A stretch of DNA of 64,000 nt from Methanosarcina acetivorans C2A (GTDB taxonomy: Archaea; Halobacteriota; Methanosarcinia; Methanosarcinales; Methanosarcinaceae): positions 3,596,001-3,660,000 of the forward strand of contig NC_003552.1 of the NCBI RefSeq assembly GCF_000007345.1, written 5' to 3'. Shown piece by piece: positions 36,437 through 46,235 of the stretch (positions within the stretch are counted from its first letter, which is position 1; each line of letters opens with the position of its first letter). The position numbers were made by a program, and so were the translations under genes. Under the pieces are notes generated by a model, which saw only the letters and a list, made by a program, of their open reading frames with translations, had not been told where the DNA came from and did not search any database.

Positions 36437-37543
36437 TTATTCGTCATCCAGTGTCAGCAGGAAGGCAACAATTGCCCTTTCTTCCGAATCGTTCAGACCC
36501 AGGTCGCCCATTTCTTCAGTATTAACATTCGCGGCAACTTCAGGCTCTGGCCATCCTTCTGATGCTACATCCCTCGTATTATAGAAGTGGACAATGTCTT
36601 CGAGATTGGTGAAGTATCCATTATGTGTGTAAGGAGCTGTCTTTCCTATGTTTCGGAGAGTGGGGACTTTCATTTTTCCCTCTTCACCTTCTGGATCGGT
36701 TATCTCGGTACGACCGCTTCCTCCCAGTCCAAGGTCTACGTATGCACTCCTTAGAGGGTTATATACTCTTGGTATGCTATAAAATGGGTTATCAGGGTTT
36801 TTGGGCACACCCAGATTGTCATAAGTGAAGTCCGTAAATATCGGTTCACTTCCACTACTTATATGGCATCCTGAACACAGGGCTTTTCCATTAAATAATT
36901 CGAGTCCCAGTTTCTCTTCATCTGATAGAGTATACTCTCCTTCAAGATACTCATCATACCTGGAACTGAATGTATTTACTTCTTCAGAACTTTCATAAAC
37001 TGCAATCGCATCAGCTGCATAATCGAAAGCCACATCTACATTGTTCAGGGAACATGGTCCGTAGACTTCTTCAAAAAGATCTGCATAGTCCGATCTTCGG
37101 ATACTCATAACCACGGTCCTTTTATTCGGGTTGTGCATTTCCAGAGGGTTCAGGAGAGGGCCTTTCGCCTGCTCTGTCAGGTTATCCGCCCTGCCGTCCC
37201 AGAACTGCCCTCCATAATAGATTATCTGGCCGCTGTCATCATAAGTGTAGCTGAAATTTGGACTATAAGTTGCATATGCAGCACTTGGTGCGTTTCTGTT
37301 CCCGAACAGTATTGGTATTACACCCTGTGAAACAGGAATGTCCTGATCAGGGTCAGTAAAACCAAAATCAGGATCGTGGCAACTTGCACAGGACTGTCCT
37401 CTGGGCATTGATAAGCTTTCATCAAAGAATAGAAGCTTCCCTAGTTCCTCTTTTTGACTCAGCTGAACTTCTTCTGCTGAGGCAGTTACAGCCAGCGCTG
37501 TCAAAAATAAAATTGAAATTAGTGTTGTTGTCCCAATTCGCAT
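36437..37543 (-). CDS. Di-haem cytochrome c peroxidase family protein, paralogue 1
   Basis: Signal peptide MRIGTTTLISILFLTALAVTASA is followed by two c-type haem sites, CASCH (residues 52-56) and CSGCH (about 213-217). Family blocks include FGFTDP, RNAPSAAYA, FWDGRADNLTEQAKGPLLNP, MHNP, TFTDFTYDNLGVPKNP-type and KVPTLRNIGKTAPYTHNGYFTNLEDIVHFYNTRD. The enzyme would reduce hydrogen peroxide, or catalyse a MauG-type oxidation, outside the membrane. The ATG is 19 nt from GGGGGA. An upstream in-frame CTG or TTA is better placed, as in paralogue 2 where TTG is used. Confidence 0.9.
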   Translation of the reverse strand: MRIGTTTLISILFLTALAVTASAEEVQLSQKEELGKLLFFDESLSMPRGQSCASCHDPDFGFTDPDQDIPVSQGVIPILFGNRNAPSAAYATYSPNFSYTYDDSGQIIYYGGQFWDGRADNLTEQAKGPLLNPLEMHNPNKRTVVMSIRRSDYADLFEEVYGPCSLNNVDVAFDYAADAIAVYESSEEVNTFSSRYDEYLEGEYTLSDEEKLGLELFNGKALCSGCHISSGSEPIFTDFTYDNLGVPKNPDNPFYSIPRVYNPLRSAYVDLGLGGSGRTEITDPEGEEGKMKVPTLRNIGKTAPYTHNGYFTNLEDIVHFYNTRDVASEGWPEPEVAANVNTEEMGDLGLNDSEERAIVAFLLTLDDE

Positions 37544-38107
37544 TATCTTAATCAGTAAAAAATCCCCCTTTATTTCTCAGAAATTTCCTGAAGAACAGGC
37601 TTTGAAAGAGGATTTACTATCTCTGATTATGTTAAGTGTTTCCTAGAATTGTTTCCCCGCTGCGGGCATATCACTTTCTTTATGCTCACTGGTTACGGAC
37701 TATATTAACTTCATGACATAGCTAAAATTAAGGAGATATCGACAATCCTCAAACTCCTTCACTCTTCAGGACAGATCTCATACAGTCATTACACCATAAG
37801 AAATCTACAATAGATATCATATCTACCTTATATAATAGTATCGAAAATTTTAAGATAAGTTGAGCTCTCGAACTTTAGCTTAAAAATAGAGTATTTTTGA
37901 ATAGTGTATTTTTGAGGGATAATATAATAATTCGTTTTTTAATAATTTGTTTTTCAATAATTTGTTTTTTATATATATGTTGAAATTTTCAATGGCGTTA
38001 AAAGTTCAATTGAGACAAAAAAATATGTCCAATTTAAAAATTTGAATTAAAAAAAGTTTTTTGGATCGGTTATGATATATATTACCGAGTCCTTATAAAA
38101 TATAGGA

Positions 38108-38135
38108 GATTGAGAGTAAGGGTTTCCTCTCAATC
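38108..38135. terminator. 9-bp stem hairpin
   Basis: GATTGAGAG (38108-38116) pairs perfectly with CTCTCAATC (38127-38135) around a 10-nt loop. It is followed at once by the second hairpin. Role unknown. Confidence 0.4.
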
Positions 38136-38150
38136 CAGGGTTGGATCGCA

Positions 38151-38186
38151 GGTAGGGATCTCGAGAATAGGGACTCGACCCCTACC
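38151..38186. other. Two-tier stem hairpin
   Basis: GGTAGGG pairs with CCCTACC and, inside, TCGAG with CTCGA. Together with the hairpin 15 bp upstream it may form a small structured RNA. Confidence 0.35.
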
Positions 38187-38483
38187 ATCTACTTCTAAAC
38201 TACAATTTAATATAAACCATAATTTAATATTATGATTTTTTGTTAAATTCATATTCTCGCTAAATTCTTTAAATTCGTTTACTTCTAAAGGAATTTTTAT
38301 GAAGACTTGCTCTTTTTTATAATGTTTTTATTTTAAATAAACCTTATGATCGTTCCTAAATTTCTGATTTTTTTTCATTAGTAAGCCGGCAGGCTGCGGA
38401 ACATCCTATCCCTTCAGTTACGTTCCGCTGAGCATCTGCCCTAATAAAAACTTGAAAAAAAGCATACTATAGAAAGAGATTAA

Positions 38484-38533
38484 AGAACGGCAAAATAAAG
38501 CTGGAGAGGTGATGAATTTGGTTTTGCCGTTCT
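38484..38533. promoter_or_regulatory. 12-bp perfect inverted repeat over a Shine-Dalgarno
   Basis: AGAACGGCAAAA and TTTTGCCGTTCT flank a 26-nt loop containing GGAGAGGTGATG. The ribosome binding site and start of the 17-codon ORF lie in the loop. Confidence 0.5.
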
Positions 38534-38565
38534 ACATTAATTACGACTTTCCGCAACTATTTTAA
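38512..38565 (+). CDS. Possible 17-residue leader-like peptide
   Basis: MNLVLPFYINYDFPQLF then TAA, with GGAGAGG just before the ATG. Too short for a family call; may be the start of a lost gene or a leader peptide. Confidence 0.25.
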   Translation: MNLVLPFYINYDFPQLF

Positions 38566-39009
38566 TGTTTCCTTTAGTCCTGTTACCACCAGAAAGATTA
38601 AAGACAAAAGAAAAAATATCGAAATTTTCCATTTTAACGGTCCGATCCCGTTATATAGAACAGACAGGAAATCCAGAGAGCAACAGAGAAAATCAAATGC
38701 CAATGTTTTTCAAATCAGGAGGACTTCTTTTCTGTTCATAGTCCTTTTCCCAAAATCACAGCATTTGGATAGATACTTAAATCACAATAAATTACGGTCC
38801 CTGATTAATCGATTGATATTATCCGAATATCCGAAACCGGAATCTTTTGTTTTTTCCCTTCCGTTGCAGAGTTCAAGTCTCTTCTTCAAAGCAAAAAAGT
38901 AACAGACGAATTCATATTCTTCATCAAAAAACACTGAAATCGGAACAGTTTTCCCTTTGCGAGAAGAATACTTCCCTAATCCCGGGAAACGAACATAAAT
39001 TTACAAATA

Positions 39010-39420
39010 AATATAAGCGTCTCCGCCAGCCTGTCTGGCGGCCCTTCATAAAAAAGAAAAAAATGCAGATTTGAATGAAAAATAAGACTGAAATTTCTGC
39101 CGGTTCGACCGCTATACTCTTTTTAAGCTCAAAAGTGTCTCCAGTATTTTTTAATTTCCCTTTTTCTCTTCATTTTCTTCTTTTTTGCAGGAAAGATCGC
39201 TCTCCTGCATCTCTTTATTTTATCATTTTTTTAAGTCAGTCCTCTTTAAGATAGCTCATTTTTTCCCACAAATAGTCTGCTTGAGCGAAGCGAAACAGAC
39301 AGCGTACTGCAGAGCCGCAACTCTGCTGACGCAACTCTGCTGACGCAGCTCTGCTGGCGCAACTCCAACGGGACAGGAACGACCCCGATATAGCGAATAT
39401 GGTTGAACGGGTTAGAGCAA
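39010..39420. repeat. Dispersed repeat element, copy 3
   Basis: Begins with CCGCCAGCCTGTCTGGCGG, a perfect CCGCCAG/CTGGCGG hairpin. It shares CAGATTTGAAT, GAC(T/C)GAAATTT, the CTCTCCTGC block and a final TAGCGAATA(A/T)GGTTG with 26190-26540, so the two are homologous along about 350-400 bp. Contains a 14-bp triplicate (GCAACTCTGCTGAC, 39317-39358). Noncoding mobile or REP-like element. Confidence 0.7.
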
Positions 39421-39640
39421 TAAGTAAAGAGTCAACCTGATTGAAACTTGCCATCTAAAAAGCAAATTAGAGACCCGCCATTAAAAAAATAAGAAGTAGT
39501 CTAAAAAAGAGTATTTACAGGCGGATTTATCTTCTTTATCCGCCTGCTTATTGGTGAAATAATTTACTTTTACAGAAGTATTTTCCTTCACGTACACCTT
39601 ATTTTACCTTTTTACCTTTTTACCTCTTTACCTCTTTACC

Positions 39641-41083
39641 TCATACCTTATACTCTCTTGCCCATGCTGCCCCGGCTTCGAGCATCTGCTGGTTAAACTC
39701 AATAACTTTGGGTTTGCCTGTGAAGTTTTCGGCAAGGGCTTCTTTGAAGGCTTCTTCTTCAAGGCCGGTTGCGTTCAGGCCCAGAAGGACTCCGAGCATG
39801 AAGGAGTTTGCGGCTCTCTCATCACCTGCTTCTTTTGCTTTTTCGGTTGCAGGGACTGCAATTGCGTTTACGCCTGCAGGGGTCTCGGCTTCGCCGATTG
39901 TAGAGTCGTAGAGGATGAAGCCTCCTTCTTTTACTGCCCCTTCGAATCTCTCGAGGGAGGGACGGTTCATGGCTATAAGGATATCTGGGGTGTAGACCGT
40001 AGGCGAGCCTATAGCCTGACCTGAAATCACGACCGAGCAGTTTGAGGTTCCGCCGCGCTGTTCCGGGCCGTAAGACGGGAACCAGGAAGCATTGAGGTTT
40101 GCTTTGACTCCTGCCTGGGCAAGGATAAGGCCCATGCTCAGGACACCCTGTCCTCCGAAACCTGCAATCTTGGTCTGGATCGGAGCAAAGTCAGTCCTTG
40201 AGGGTTTTTCTCCGGTTTCCGCTTCAATTCCGTAAAGCTTTTCAAGGGACTCAGTTGTAAAGTCACTGATCCCGCGGTGAAGGGGTTCGGCAGATTCGAA
40301 ATTGTCCCTGAAGTTCCTGAGCGGGAATTCCTTTTCCATCTGCTCGTTAATGAACTGGATAGCCTGCTCTGCATCCATCCTAAGGTTGGTCGGGCAGGCT
40401 GCAAGGACTTCCACAAAAGCATAGCCCTTGCCATCACGCTGGACTTCGAGCGCCTTTCGAACGGCTTTTCGGGCTTTTCGGATATGAGAGATATCGGAAA
40501 CCGAGACTCTTTCGATAAAAATCGGAGCCTTCAGGTTGTCCAGAAGCTCACACATGTGGAGCGGGTAGCCTGCAAAGCGGGGGTCGCGACCTTCAGGGGT
40601 TGTGGTTGTCTTTTCCCCGATAAGGGTTGTTGGAGCCATCTGTCCGCCGGTCATGCCGTATACGGTGTTATTTACGAAAAAAACTGCAAGCTTTTCTCCT
40701 CTGTTTGCCGCCTGCAGCGTCTCGTTCAGGCCGATCGAAGCAAGGTCTCCGTCGCCCTGGTAGGAGATAACTACAGCGTTTTCTTCAGCCCTTGAGACAC
40801 CTGTTCCAACAGCAGGAGCCCGGCCGTGGGCAACCTGGATATTGCCTGTGTCAAAGTAATAATAAGCAAAAACTGCACATCCCACAGGGCTGATCATAAC
40901 CGTCCTGTCCTGGATTCCGAGGTCGTCAATTGCCTCGGCAATGAGCTTGTGCAAAACCCCATGTCCGCAGCCAGGACAATAGTGGGTGGCTGTTGGAGCT
41001 GCACCTCCTTTGCGCGGGTATTCCGAGTACAGGGCTTTTGGCTTTTTGATAACCTTTTCTCCGTCAATAATTTCTGCTGCCAT
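39641..41083 (-). CDS. 2-oxoacid:ferredoxin oxidoreductase, fused beta-gamma subunit
   Basis: Residues 1-290 form the TPP-binding beta subunit ([28 protein letters not shown]). From about 305 a gamma domain follows ([31 protein letters not shown]). The complex oxidatively decarboxylates a 2-oxoacid to acyl-CoA and passes electrons to ferredoxin, or runs in reverse. With the alpha and ferredoxin genes and the branched-acyl-type synthetase upstream, a 2-oxoisovalerate (VOR) role is favoured over 2-oxoglutarate; this is inference. Alpha stop and the first ATG (41089) overlap as ATGA; ATG at 41083 has the better GGGAGG spacing. Confidence 0.9.
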   Translation of the reverse strand: MAAEIIDGEKVIKKPKALYSEYPRKGGAAPTATHYCPGCGHGVLHKLIAEAIDDLGIQDRTVMISPVGCAVFAYYYFDTGNIQVAHGRAPAVGTGVSRAEENAVVISYQGDGDLASIGLNETLQAANRGEKLAVFFVNNTVYGMTGGQMAPTTLIGEKTTTTPEGRDPRFAGYPLHMCELLDNLKAPIFIERVSVSDISHIRKARKAVRKALEVQRDGKGYAFVEVLAACPTNLRMDAEQAIQFINEQMEKEFPLRNFRDNFESAEPLHRGISDFTTESLEKLYGIEAETGEKPSRTDFAPIQTKIAGFGGQGVLSMGLILAQAGVKANLNASWFPSYGPEQRGGTSNCSVVISGQAIGSPTVYTPDILIAMNRPSLERFEGAVKEGGFILYDSTIGEAETPAGVNAIAVPATEKAKEAGDERAANSFMLGVLLGLNATGLEEEAFKEALAENFTGKPKVIEFNQQMLEAGAAWAREYKV

Positions 41084-41085
41084 TT

Positions 41086-42141
41086 TCATGCCTCCCCTGC
41101 TACCTTTCTGATTTTGTCCATGATCTGGTCAAGGGTGATCAGGTTGCCTCCCATGCGGTTTACCAGTTCCACGGGCTGTGAGCAGTCGATTGCAAGCCTG
41201 ATGTCATCTATCATCTGCCCGTTGCTCATCTCCACGGAGATGAAAGAAGCTTCCTTATCTGCAAGGGCTTTCAACTGCGCCTCCGGGAATGGGAAAAGAG
41301 TCTTTGGCCTGAAGAGCCCCACCTTTATGCCTTCCTTTCTGGCAAGGTCTACAGCTGACCTGCAGATCCTGCTGCTTATGCCGTAAGAGACAAGCACGAT
41401 TGAGGCATCGTCGGTCATGTATTCTTCGTAGTCAACCTCATTTTGCTTTATCAGCTCGTATTTTGCCTGCAGTTTCTCGTTGAACTGCCCGAGTTCGTTG
41501 AAGTCAAGGAAGATAGAGGTTATCAGGTTAGGCCTGGTTTCGGCTGTACCGTTGACTGCCCAGCTTGCATCGATTTCAGGAGTAAGGGCTTTTTTCGGAA
41601 ACTCAAGGGACTCAATCATCTGCCCGAGCACTCCGTCAGCAAGCACGATTGCAGGGTTCCTGTACTTGAAGGCCAGCTCAAAAGCCTTCATGGTAAAGTC
41701 ACACATCTCCTGCACGGAGTTGGGGGCAAGTACGATATTTTTATAATTCCCGTGCCCTCCACCTTTTACTACCTGGTTATAATCACCCTGTTCAGGTCCG
41801 ATGTTCCCTAGTCCAGGGCCTGCCCTCATTATATCGACAAGCACACAAGGAAGCTCTGCGCCTGCAAGATAAGAGATCCCTTCCTGCATCAGGCTAATTC
41901 CTGGGCCTGAGGAGGACGTCATTACCCTGTGCCCGGCTGATGCCCCCCCGAAGACCATGTTAATTGCAGCCTCCTCTGACTCGGCCTGCACGAATTTCCT
42001 TCCTATCATGGGAAAGTATTTGGATGCATCATGCAGAATTTCGCTTGCCGGAGTAATGGGATATCCAAAGAAACAGTCACATCCGGCATAAAGTGCGCCA
42101 ACGACTATTGCGGAGTTGCCTTTTACGAGTTGTGTTGCCAT
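41086..42141 (-). CDS. 2-oxoacid:ferredoxin oxidoreductase alpha subunit
   Basis: The 351-residue protein has the PorA/KorA/VorB-type pyrimidine domain ([65 protein letters not shown]). AAGGAGGGAAAAAG before the ATG is an excellent Shine-Dalgarno. It lies between the ferredoxin and beta-gamma genes, all minus strand and tightly spaced, giving one transcript. Confidence 0.92.
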   Translation of the reverse strand: MATQLVKGNSAIVVGALYAGCDCFFGYPITPASEILHDASKYFPMIGRKFVQAESEEAAINMVFGGASAGHRVMTSSSGPGISLMQEGISYLAGAELPCVLVDIMRAGPGLGNIGPEQGDYNQVVKGGGHGNYKNIVLAPNSVQEMCDFTMKAFELAFKYRNPAIVLADGVLGQMIESLEFPKKALTPEIDASWAVNGTAETRPNLITSIFLDFNELGQFNEKLQAKYELIKQNEVDYEEYMTDDASIVLVSYGISSRICRSAVDLARKEGIKVGLFRPKTLFPFPEAQLKALADKEASFISVEMSNGQMIDDIRLAIDCSQPVELVNRMGGNLITLDQIMDKIRKVAGEA

Positions 42142-42163
42142 CTTTTTCCCTCCTTATCCTGCC

Positions 42164-42412
42164 TTAGTCGGCTTCCTCCTTTTTCAGGGGAATATGGATT
42201 TCCAGTGCAAGGGGTTCAGGACAGGTATAGTAGCAGCTCGCACAGCCTGAACAGCCTTCTCCTTTATACTCTACGTAGTGGTAACCCCTGGCGTTCAGGT
42301 TATCACTCATGAAAAGCACATCCTTCGGGCAGGCAAGAAGGCAGCGCCCACAAGCCTTGCACTCCAGAATGTTGATAACAGGGTACGGTTCTTTTTCATC
42401 ATTTTTTGCCAT
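42164..42412 (-). CDS. 2[4Fe-4S] ferredoxin subunit of the oxidoreductase
   Basis: 82 residues with two clusters, [12 protein letters not shown] and [12 protein letters not shown], as in the delta subunits of oxoacid oxidoreductases. It relays electrons from the TPP enzyme to free ferredoxin. GAGGATTCTAT precedes the ATG. First gene of the three-gene unit. Confidence 0.92.
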   Translation of the reverse strand: MAKNDEKEPYPVINILECKACGRCLLACPKDVLFMSDNLNARGYHYVEYKGEGCSGCASCYYTCPEPLALEIHIPLKKEEAD

Positions 42413-42777
42413 ATAGAATCCTCACGCTATTCTTCCAGTCCCTGTTTTTCTCCAGCCGGTATTATGGCAGACAGGAGAGCCTATCATTTTTAAGGGGCTT
42501 TCTGAATTATGATCTTCTTGAATCTCTTCTATTCTTGAATTAGAGTATCGTCCTGAATTACAGCATCATTTTAAAAGTAAATCTAGTTATCTCTTCCTTA
42601 AGCAAACTTTTCAGGAAAAGTTTAAAGTACTTATTTCTTTTCTTTCTTTTCCTTTTTCTGATTTGATCAGGATTCCCTCCTTACACGGAGGAAAAAGGAA
42701 AAACTGCAGTTCTGTCATTCAGTCCTCTTTAACAAAAACTACAGTTAGAACTACAAATTAGCCCTCTGGAGCGAAGC
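42413..42777. other. Promoter-bearing spacer between synthetase and oxidoreductase
   Basis: AT- and Y-rich. On the minus strand an AAGTACTTTAAAC tract near 42625 could be a promoter for the oxidoreductase operon, so the synthetase may be separately transcribed. Confidence 0.4.
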
Positions 42778-44451
42778 TCATTGGCTCTGGTCCTTGTCAC
42801 GGATTTCGACCCTGCGGATTTTTCCGCTGATGGTTTTCGGTAGTTCGGGAACGAATTCAATAATCCTGGGATACTTGTAAGGAGCCGTGACATTTTTCAC
42901 ATGATCCTGGAGCTCGTTTTTAAGGGAGTCACTCGGCGTATAATCCTTTGTAAGTACAATGGTCGCCTTAATGACCTGACCTCTGACAGGGTCGGGGACT
43001 CCCGTGATAGCACACTCAAGCACAGCCGGGTGCTGGATAAGAGCGCTTTCCACTTCAAAGGGCCCGACCTTGTATCCTGAGGTCTTGATTATATCGTCAG
43101 CCCTTCCCACAAACCAGAGATAACCGTCTTCATCCATCCAGGCCATATCTCCGGTATGGTAGTAGCCGTCGTGCCAGGTCTCCTCTGTCCTTTCAGGATC
43201 CTTTCCATAGTGGACAAAAAGTCCCACAGGTTTTCCTTCCATTGTGTTGATGACGATTTCCCCTTCTTCTCCGACCTCGCAGAGCCTGCCATCCCTGTCC
43301 ATGAGCTCGATCTTATATCCAGGGGTGGGTTTTCCGATAGATCCGGGCTTGGGTTCCATCCAGGGGAAGGTCGCAATCGTAACAACGGTCTCGGTTTGCC
43401 CGAAACCTTCCATAAGTTTGATTCCGGTAAACTCAAGGAAGCGGTTAAAGACTTCAGGGTTGAGGGGTTCGCCTGCAACAACCGCATATTTCAGAGTGCT
43501 GAAATTATAATGGGAGAGGTCTTCTTTGATCAGGAAACGATAGATCGTGGGTGGAGCACAGAAAGTCGTAACTCCATACTTGGAGGCCTTTTCAAGCATA
43601 TTTTTGGCTTCAAACCTGTCATAGTCATAGACAAAGACCGCACAACCAGCTATCCACTGCCCGTAGAGCTTGCCCCAGACACATTTACCCCATCCGCTGT
43701 CTGCAACGGTGTAGTGCAGCCCGTCGTCTTCCACATTCTGCCAGTATTTTGCGGTCAGGATATGGCCGAGTGGATAGGTGTTGTCGTGCTCTACCATTTT
43801 CGGGAAACCGGCGGTTCCGGAGGAGAAGTAGACCAGACAGATGTCTTCGTTCTTTGTTGAAACCTCGCCTGTCGGACGCTCGAAAATCGGGGAACTTTCC
43901 TCAAGTTCCTTTCTGAAATCAATCCAGCCTTCCAGGACATCTCCTCCTACCTTGGCTTTCTTGAGAGGGATATCCCCGCATTCGGCATGGGCTTCATCTA
44001 CCTGTTCCGGAACATCGTCTTCGGCGATGCAGACAATCATCTTCAACCCGGCTTTTTCGATTCTGTATACTATATCCCGGGTTTTCAGCATGTGGGTTGC
44101 AGGCACGGCTATTGCTCCGAGCTTGTGTAGCCCCAGCATGCAGTACCAGAAATCATAGCGGCTCTTTAAGGTAAGCATTACATAGTCGCCTTTGCCTATG
44201 CCGTGCTTTACAAAGAAATTTGCAGCTTTATCGCTGTAGTACTTGAGATCTTTGAAAGTGAAGATTTTCTCATTCCCGTAATCGTCACACCAGATCATGG
44301 CAAGCTTTTCAGGAGAATCTCTTGCATAGACATCGACCACATCATAGGCAAAGTTGAAGTTTTCAGGGACCAGGATTTTGAAGTTTTCCTGGAAATCCTC
44401 GTAGGATTCGAAATCGGTTTTGGAAACAAATTGGCTCAGCAAGGAAGTCAT
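42778..44451 (-). CDS. AMP-forming acyl-CoA synthetase (medium/branched chain type)
   Basis: ANL-family enzyme: [15 protein letters not shown] (P-loop), [47 protein letters not shown] and the C-terminal catalytic KTISGKIRR lysine motif. It makes acyl-CoA from an acid, ATP and CoA. Its length and surroundings match the Methanosarcina acetivorans enzyme known to favour 2-methylbutyrate and related branched acids. Together with the oxidoreductase it would interconvert branched acids, acyl-CoAs and 2-oxoacids for amino acid synthesis. ATG at 44451 follows GGGTG; the frame's GTG at 44460 is an alternative. Confidence 0.9.
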   Translation of the reverse strand: MTSLLSQFVSKTDFESYEDFQENFKILVPENFNFAYDVVDVYARDSPEKLAMIWCDDYGNEKIFTFKDLKYYSDKAANFFVKHGIGKGDYVMLTLKSRYDFWYCMLGLHKLGAIAVPATHMLKTRDIVYRIEKAGLKMIVCIAEDDVPEQVDEAHAECGDIPLKKAKVGGDVLEGWIDFRKELEESSPIFERPTGEVSTKNEDICLVYFSSGTAGFPKMVEHDNTYPLGHILTAKYWQNVEDDGLHYTVADSGWGKCVWGKLYGQWIAGCAVFVYDYDRFEAKNMLEKASKYGVTTFCAPPTIYRFLIKEDLSHYNFSTLKYAVVAGEPLNPEVFNRFLEFTGIKLMEGFGQTETVVTIATFPWMEPKPGSIGKPTPGYKIELMDRDGRLCEVGEEGEIVINTMEGKPVGLFVHYGKDPERTEETWHDGYYHTGDMAWMDEDGYLWFVGRADDIIKTSGYKVGPFEVESALIQHPAVLECAITGVPDPVRGQVIKATIVLTKDYTPSDSLKNELQDHVKNVTAPYKYPRIIEFVPELPKTISGKIRRVEIRDKDQSQ

Positions 44452-44598
44452 TCTGGACACCCGTTTTAATTAATTTTCTCATTTCTATAGTCGTCAGGAT
44501 TCGGGAGGCTGCATTTAGATTTCAAAAAAATTTCAAGATTTTTCCCTTCATGTTGAAATTCTGCAGATCTTGCAAAGTGTTCAGAGCTGTGTAATATG

Positions 44599-44801
44599 GT
44601 TGCATTTTGAGTACGGTTGCATTTTGAGTACGGTTGCATTTTGAGTACGGCTGCATTTTGAGTACGGTTGCATTTTGAGTACGGTTGCATTTTGAGTACG
44701 GTTGCATTTTGAGTACGGTTGCATTTTGAGTACGGTTGCATTTTGAGTACGGTTGCATTTTGAGTACGGTTGCATTTTGAGTACGGTTGCATTATGGTAC
44801 A
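44599..44801. repeat. 17-bp tandem array (GGTTGCATTTTGAGTAC), 11 copies
   Basis: Eleven contiguous units from 44599 to 44785, nearly all identical (one GGCTGC), then a diverged twelfth. Fills the 340-bp gap between the regulator's stop and the synthetase's start, upstream of the latter. On the minus strand each unit contains ATGCAACC, so it yields spurious repetitive frames. Confidence 0.95.
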
Positions 44802-44802
44802 G

Positions 44803-45357
44803 TTACATTATAACGGCCAGGAAACTTGCGGGTTCTTCACCCAGAGCCTCCATAGCGTGTTCATAGTTGGAATCGAAATAAATAGAGTCCCCTTCATTGA
44901 GAATGATCTCATTATGGTGGATGTAGACCTTCAGGCTTCCCTCAAGCACATAATTGAATTCTTGTCCCGGATGGGAGTTGGTTTCAGGTTTTGTTTCCTG
45001 AAGTTTGGGCTCGACCGTAACAATGAAGAACTCAGCTTTTTTGTGGATGAACTTTTCAGCCAGATTCTGGTATTTGTACTGTCTTCTCCTCTCGACACTT
45101 ACCCCTTTTCCGTTTCTTGTGACGGTAAAAATATTCATCCGAGGCTCTTCTCCTGTCAGAAGAGTAGCCATGTCTACCTGCAACCTGTGTGCAATTTCAA
45201 AAAGTATGCTTGCCGGAATGTCCTCTGTTCCGCTTTCGTATTTCTCGTAGGTCTCAGGTGAGACCTGAAGATACTCTGCCATTTTTTCGACAGAGATTTC
45301 CGACAGTTCCCGCAGTTCACGGACTCGGGCTGCAATTTCTTTTATTTTTTCCTGCAT
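44803..45357 (-). CDS. XRE-type HTH regulator with C-terminal cupin
   Basis: An N-terminal helix-turn-helix ([32 protein letters not shown]) is followed by a cupin_2 barrel ([42 protein letters not shown]). Such proteins sense a small molecule through the cupin and control adjacent metabolic genes. It lies directly upstream of the acyl-CoA synthetase on the same strand, so it probably controls that cluster. Confidence 0.9.
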   Translation of the reverse strand: MQEKIKEIAARVRELRELSEISVEKMAEYLQVSPETYEKYESGTEDIPASILFEIAHRLQVDMATLLTGEEPRMNIFTVTRNGKGVSVERRRQYKYQNLAEKFIHKKAEFFIVTVEPKLQETKPETNSHPGQEFNYVLEGSLKVYIHHNEIILNEGDSIYFDSNYEHAMEALGEEPASFLAVIM

Positions 45358-46235
45358 AATGAAATCTTCTCCGGCTGGATTTTTTAAGAAACCTAACTTG
45401 AATATTTACATAAAAACCTTTGCGCTCTACCCAGGCTTACCTGAACCTGTAGGAAGAAAATTCTTCCAGAACCATTGAAAATTATCATTAATATACATTA
45501 CCATTTGTCACTAAAGTTCAAGGACTCTGGATTCTTTTTGATTGGACGGAAAACAGTTTATGTTCACCCAATAAATAATTATGAAATCATAAACCCCGAT
45601 GTGAAAACATCAACCACGAAGGAAACTTTGATCATGGGACAATAAATCCATAAAGCCCAATAGCCTACGCAACCATACCCATCCAATTCGCAGCCTAGAA
45701 CGTAGTAGTTTACAATACATTAGCCTAGCAATGCAGTAGTTTGTAATACAATAACCTAAGCATGTAGCAATTTACAGCAGACTGGCTTACCAACACAGTA
45801 GTTCACAATATAATAATCTAAGAATGTAATAGTTTACAATACATTAGCCTAATAATACAGCAACATAACAATATAATAGCCCAGTATGTAGCTTATACAA
45901 TCTGTATCATAACAAACATGTAGGTTATATAACCTGTAGCCTAATAATTCAGTAATCTGTCAAATCCTTTAATCTATATAGCTTTTAAGCCCAATAACTA
46001 TGTAGTTATATAACCTGTAGCCTGGACAGTCCTGAAACTATACAGATATATAGCAGAAAAAACAGATTCTTCATTTCACATTTTATTGATTACTATTTTT
46101 TATCCTATTTGATTATTTATTCTGTTTAATATTTTATTCATTTTAATTTTAATTTCTTTTTTCCAATATTTCTTTAAACCAATAATTTTATATCCTTTCC
46201 TTATAAAAACTTGATAAGTAAATTCCCGGATAATC
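45358..46235. other. Gene-free region with degenerate repeats
   Basis: No gene. From about 45660 to 46035 loosely repeated words (TAGCCTA, CAGTAGTTTACAATA, TATATAACCTGTAGCC) recur every 19-40 bp. TTTATATCC at 46187-46195 is a likely TATA box for the following gene. Confidence 0.6.
45660..46035. repeat. Degenerate repeats around TAGCCTAA/CAGTAGTTTACAATA
   Basis: At least eight imperfect copies of TAGCCTA-(A/G)-nn-ATG-TAG and TAGTTTACAATACA motifs, with two near-identical ATATAACCTGTAGCCT stretches (about 45923 and 46004). Looks like an old, drifted tandem array. Confidence 0.6.

Larger units (their letters stand above)
37544..39640. other. 2.1-kb gene-poor stretch
   Basis: Contains hairpins at 38108 and 38151, a 12-bp inverted repeat at 38484, a possible 17-codon ORF, and a dispersed repeat at 39010-39420. 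Weak frames on both strands around 38830-39070 were examined and lack starts or family resemblance. Confidence 0.6.

Noticed and set aside
38145-38200. tRNA-like look of GGTAGGG...CCCTACC
   Set aside because: No cloverleaf: no T-loop GTTCNANNC or D-loop; only a two-tier hairpin.
38830-39000. Minus-strand 80-codon open stretch
   Set aside because: No usable start codon and no family resemblance.
44466-44792. Repetitive frames made of MQPYSKCNRTQNA units
   Set aside because: Product of the 17-bp array; a period not divisible by three makes all frames open.
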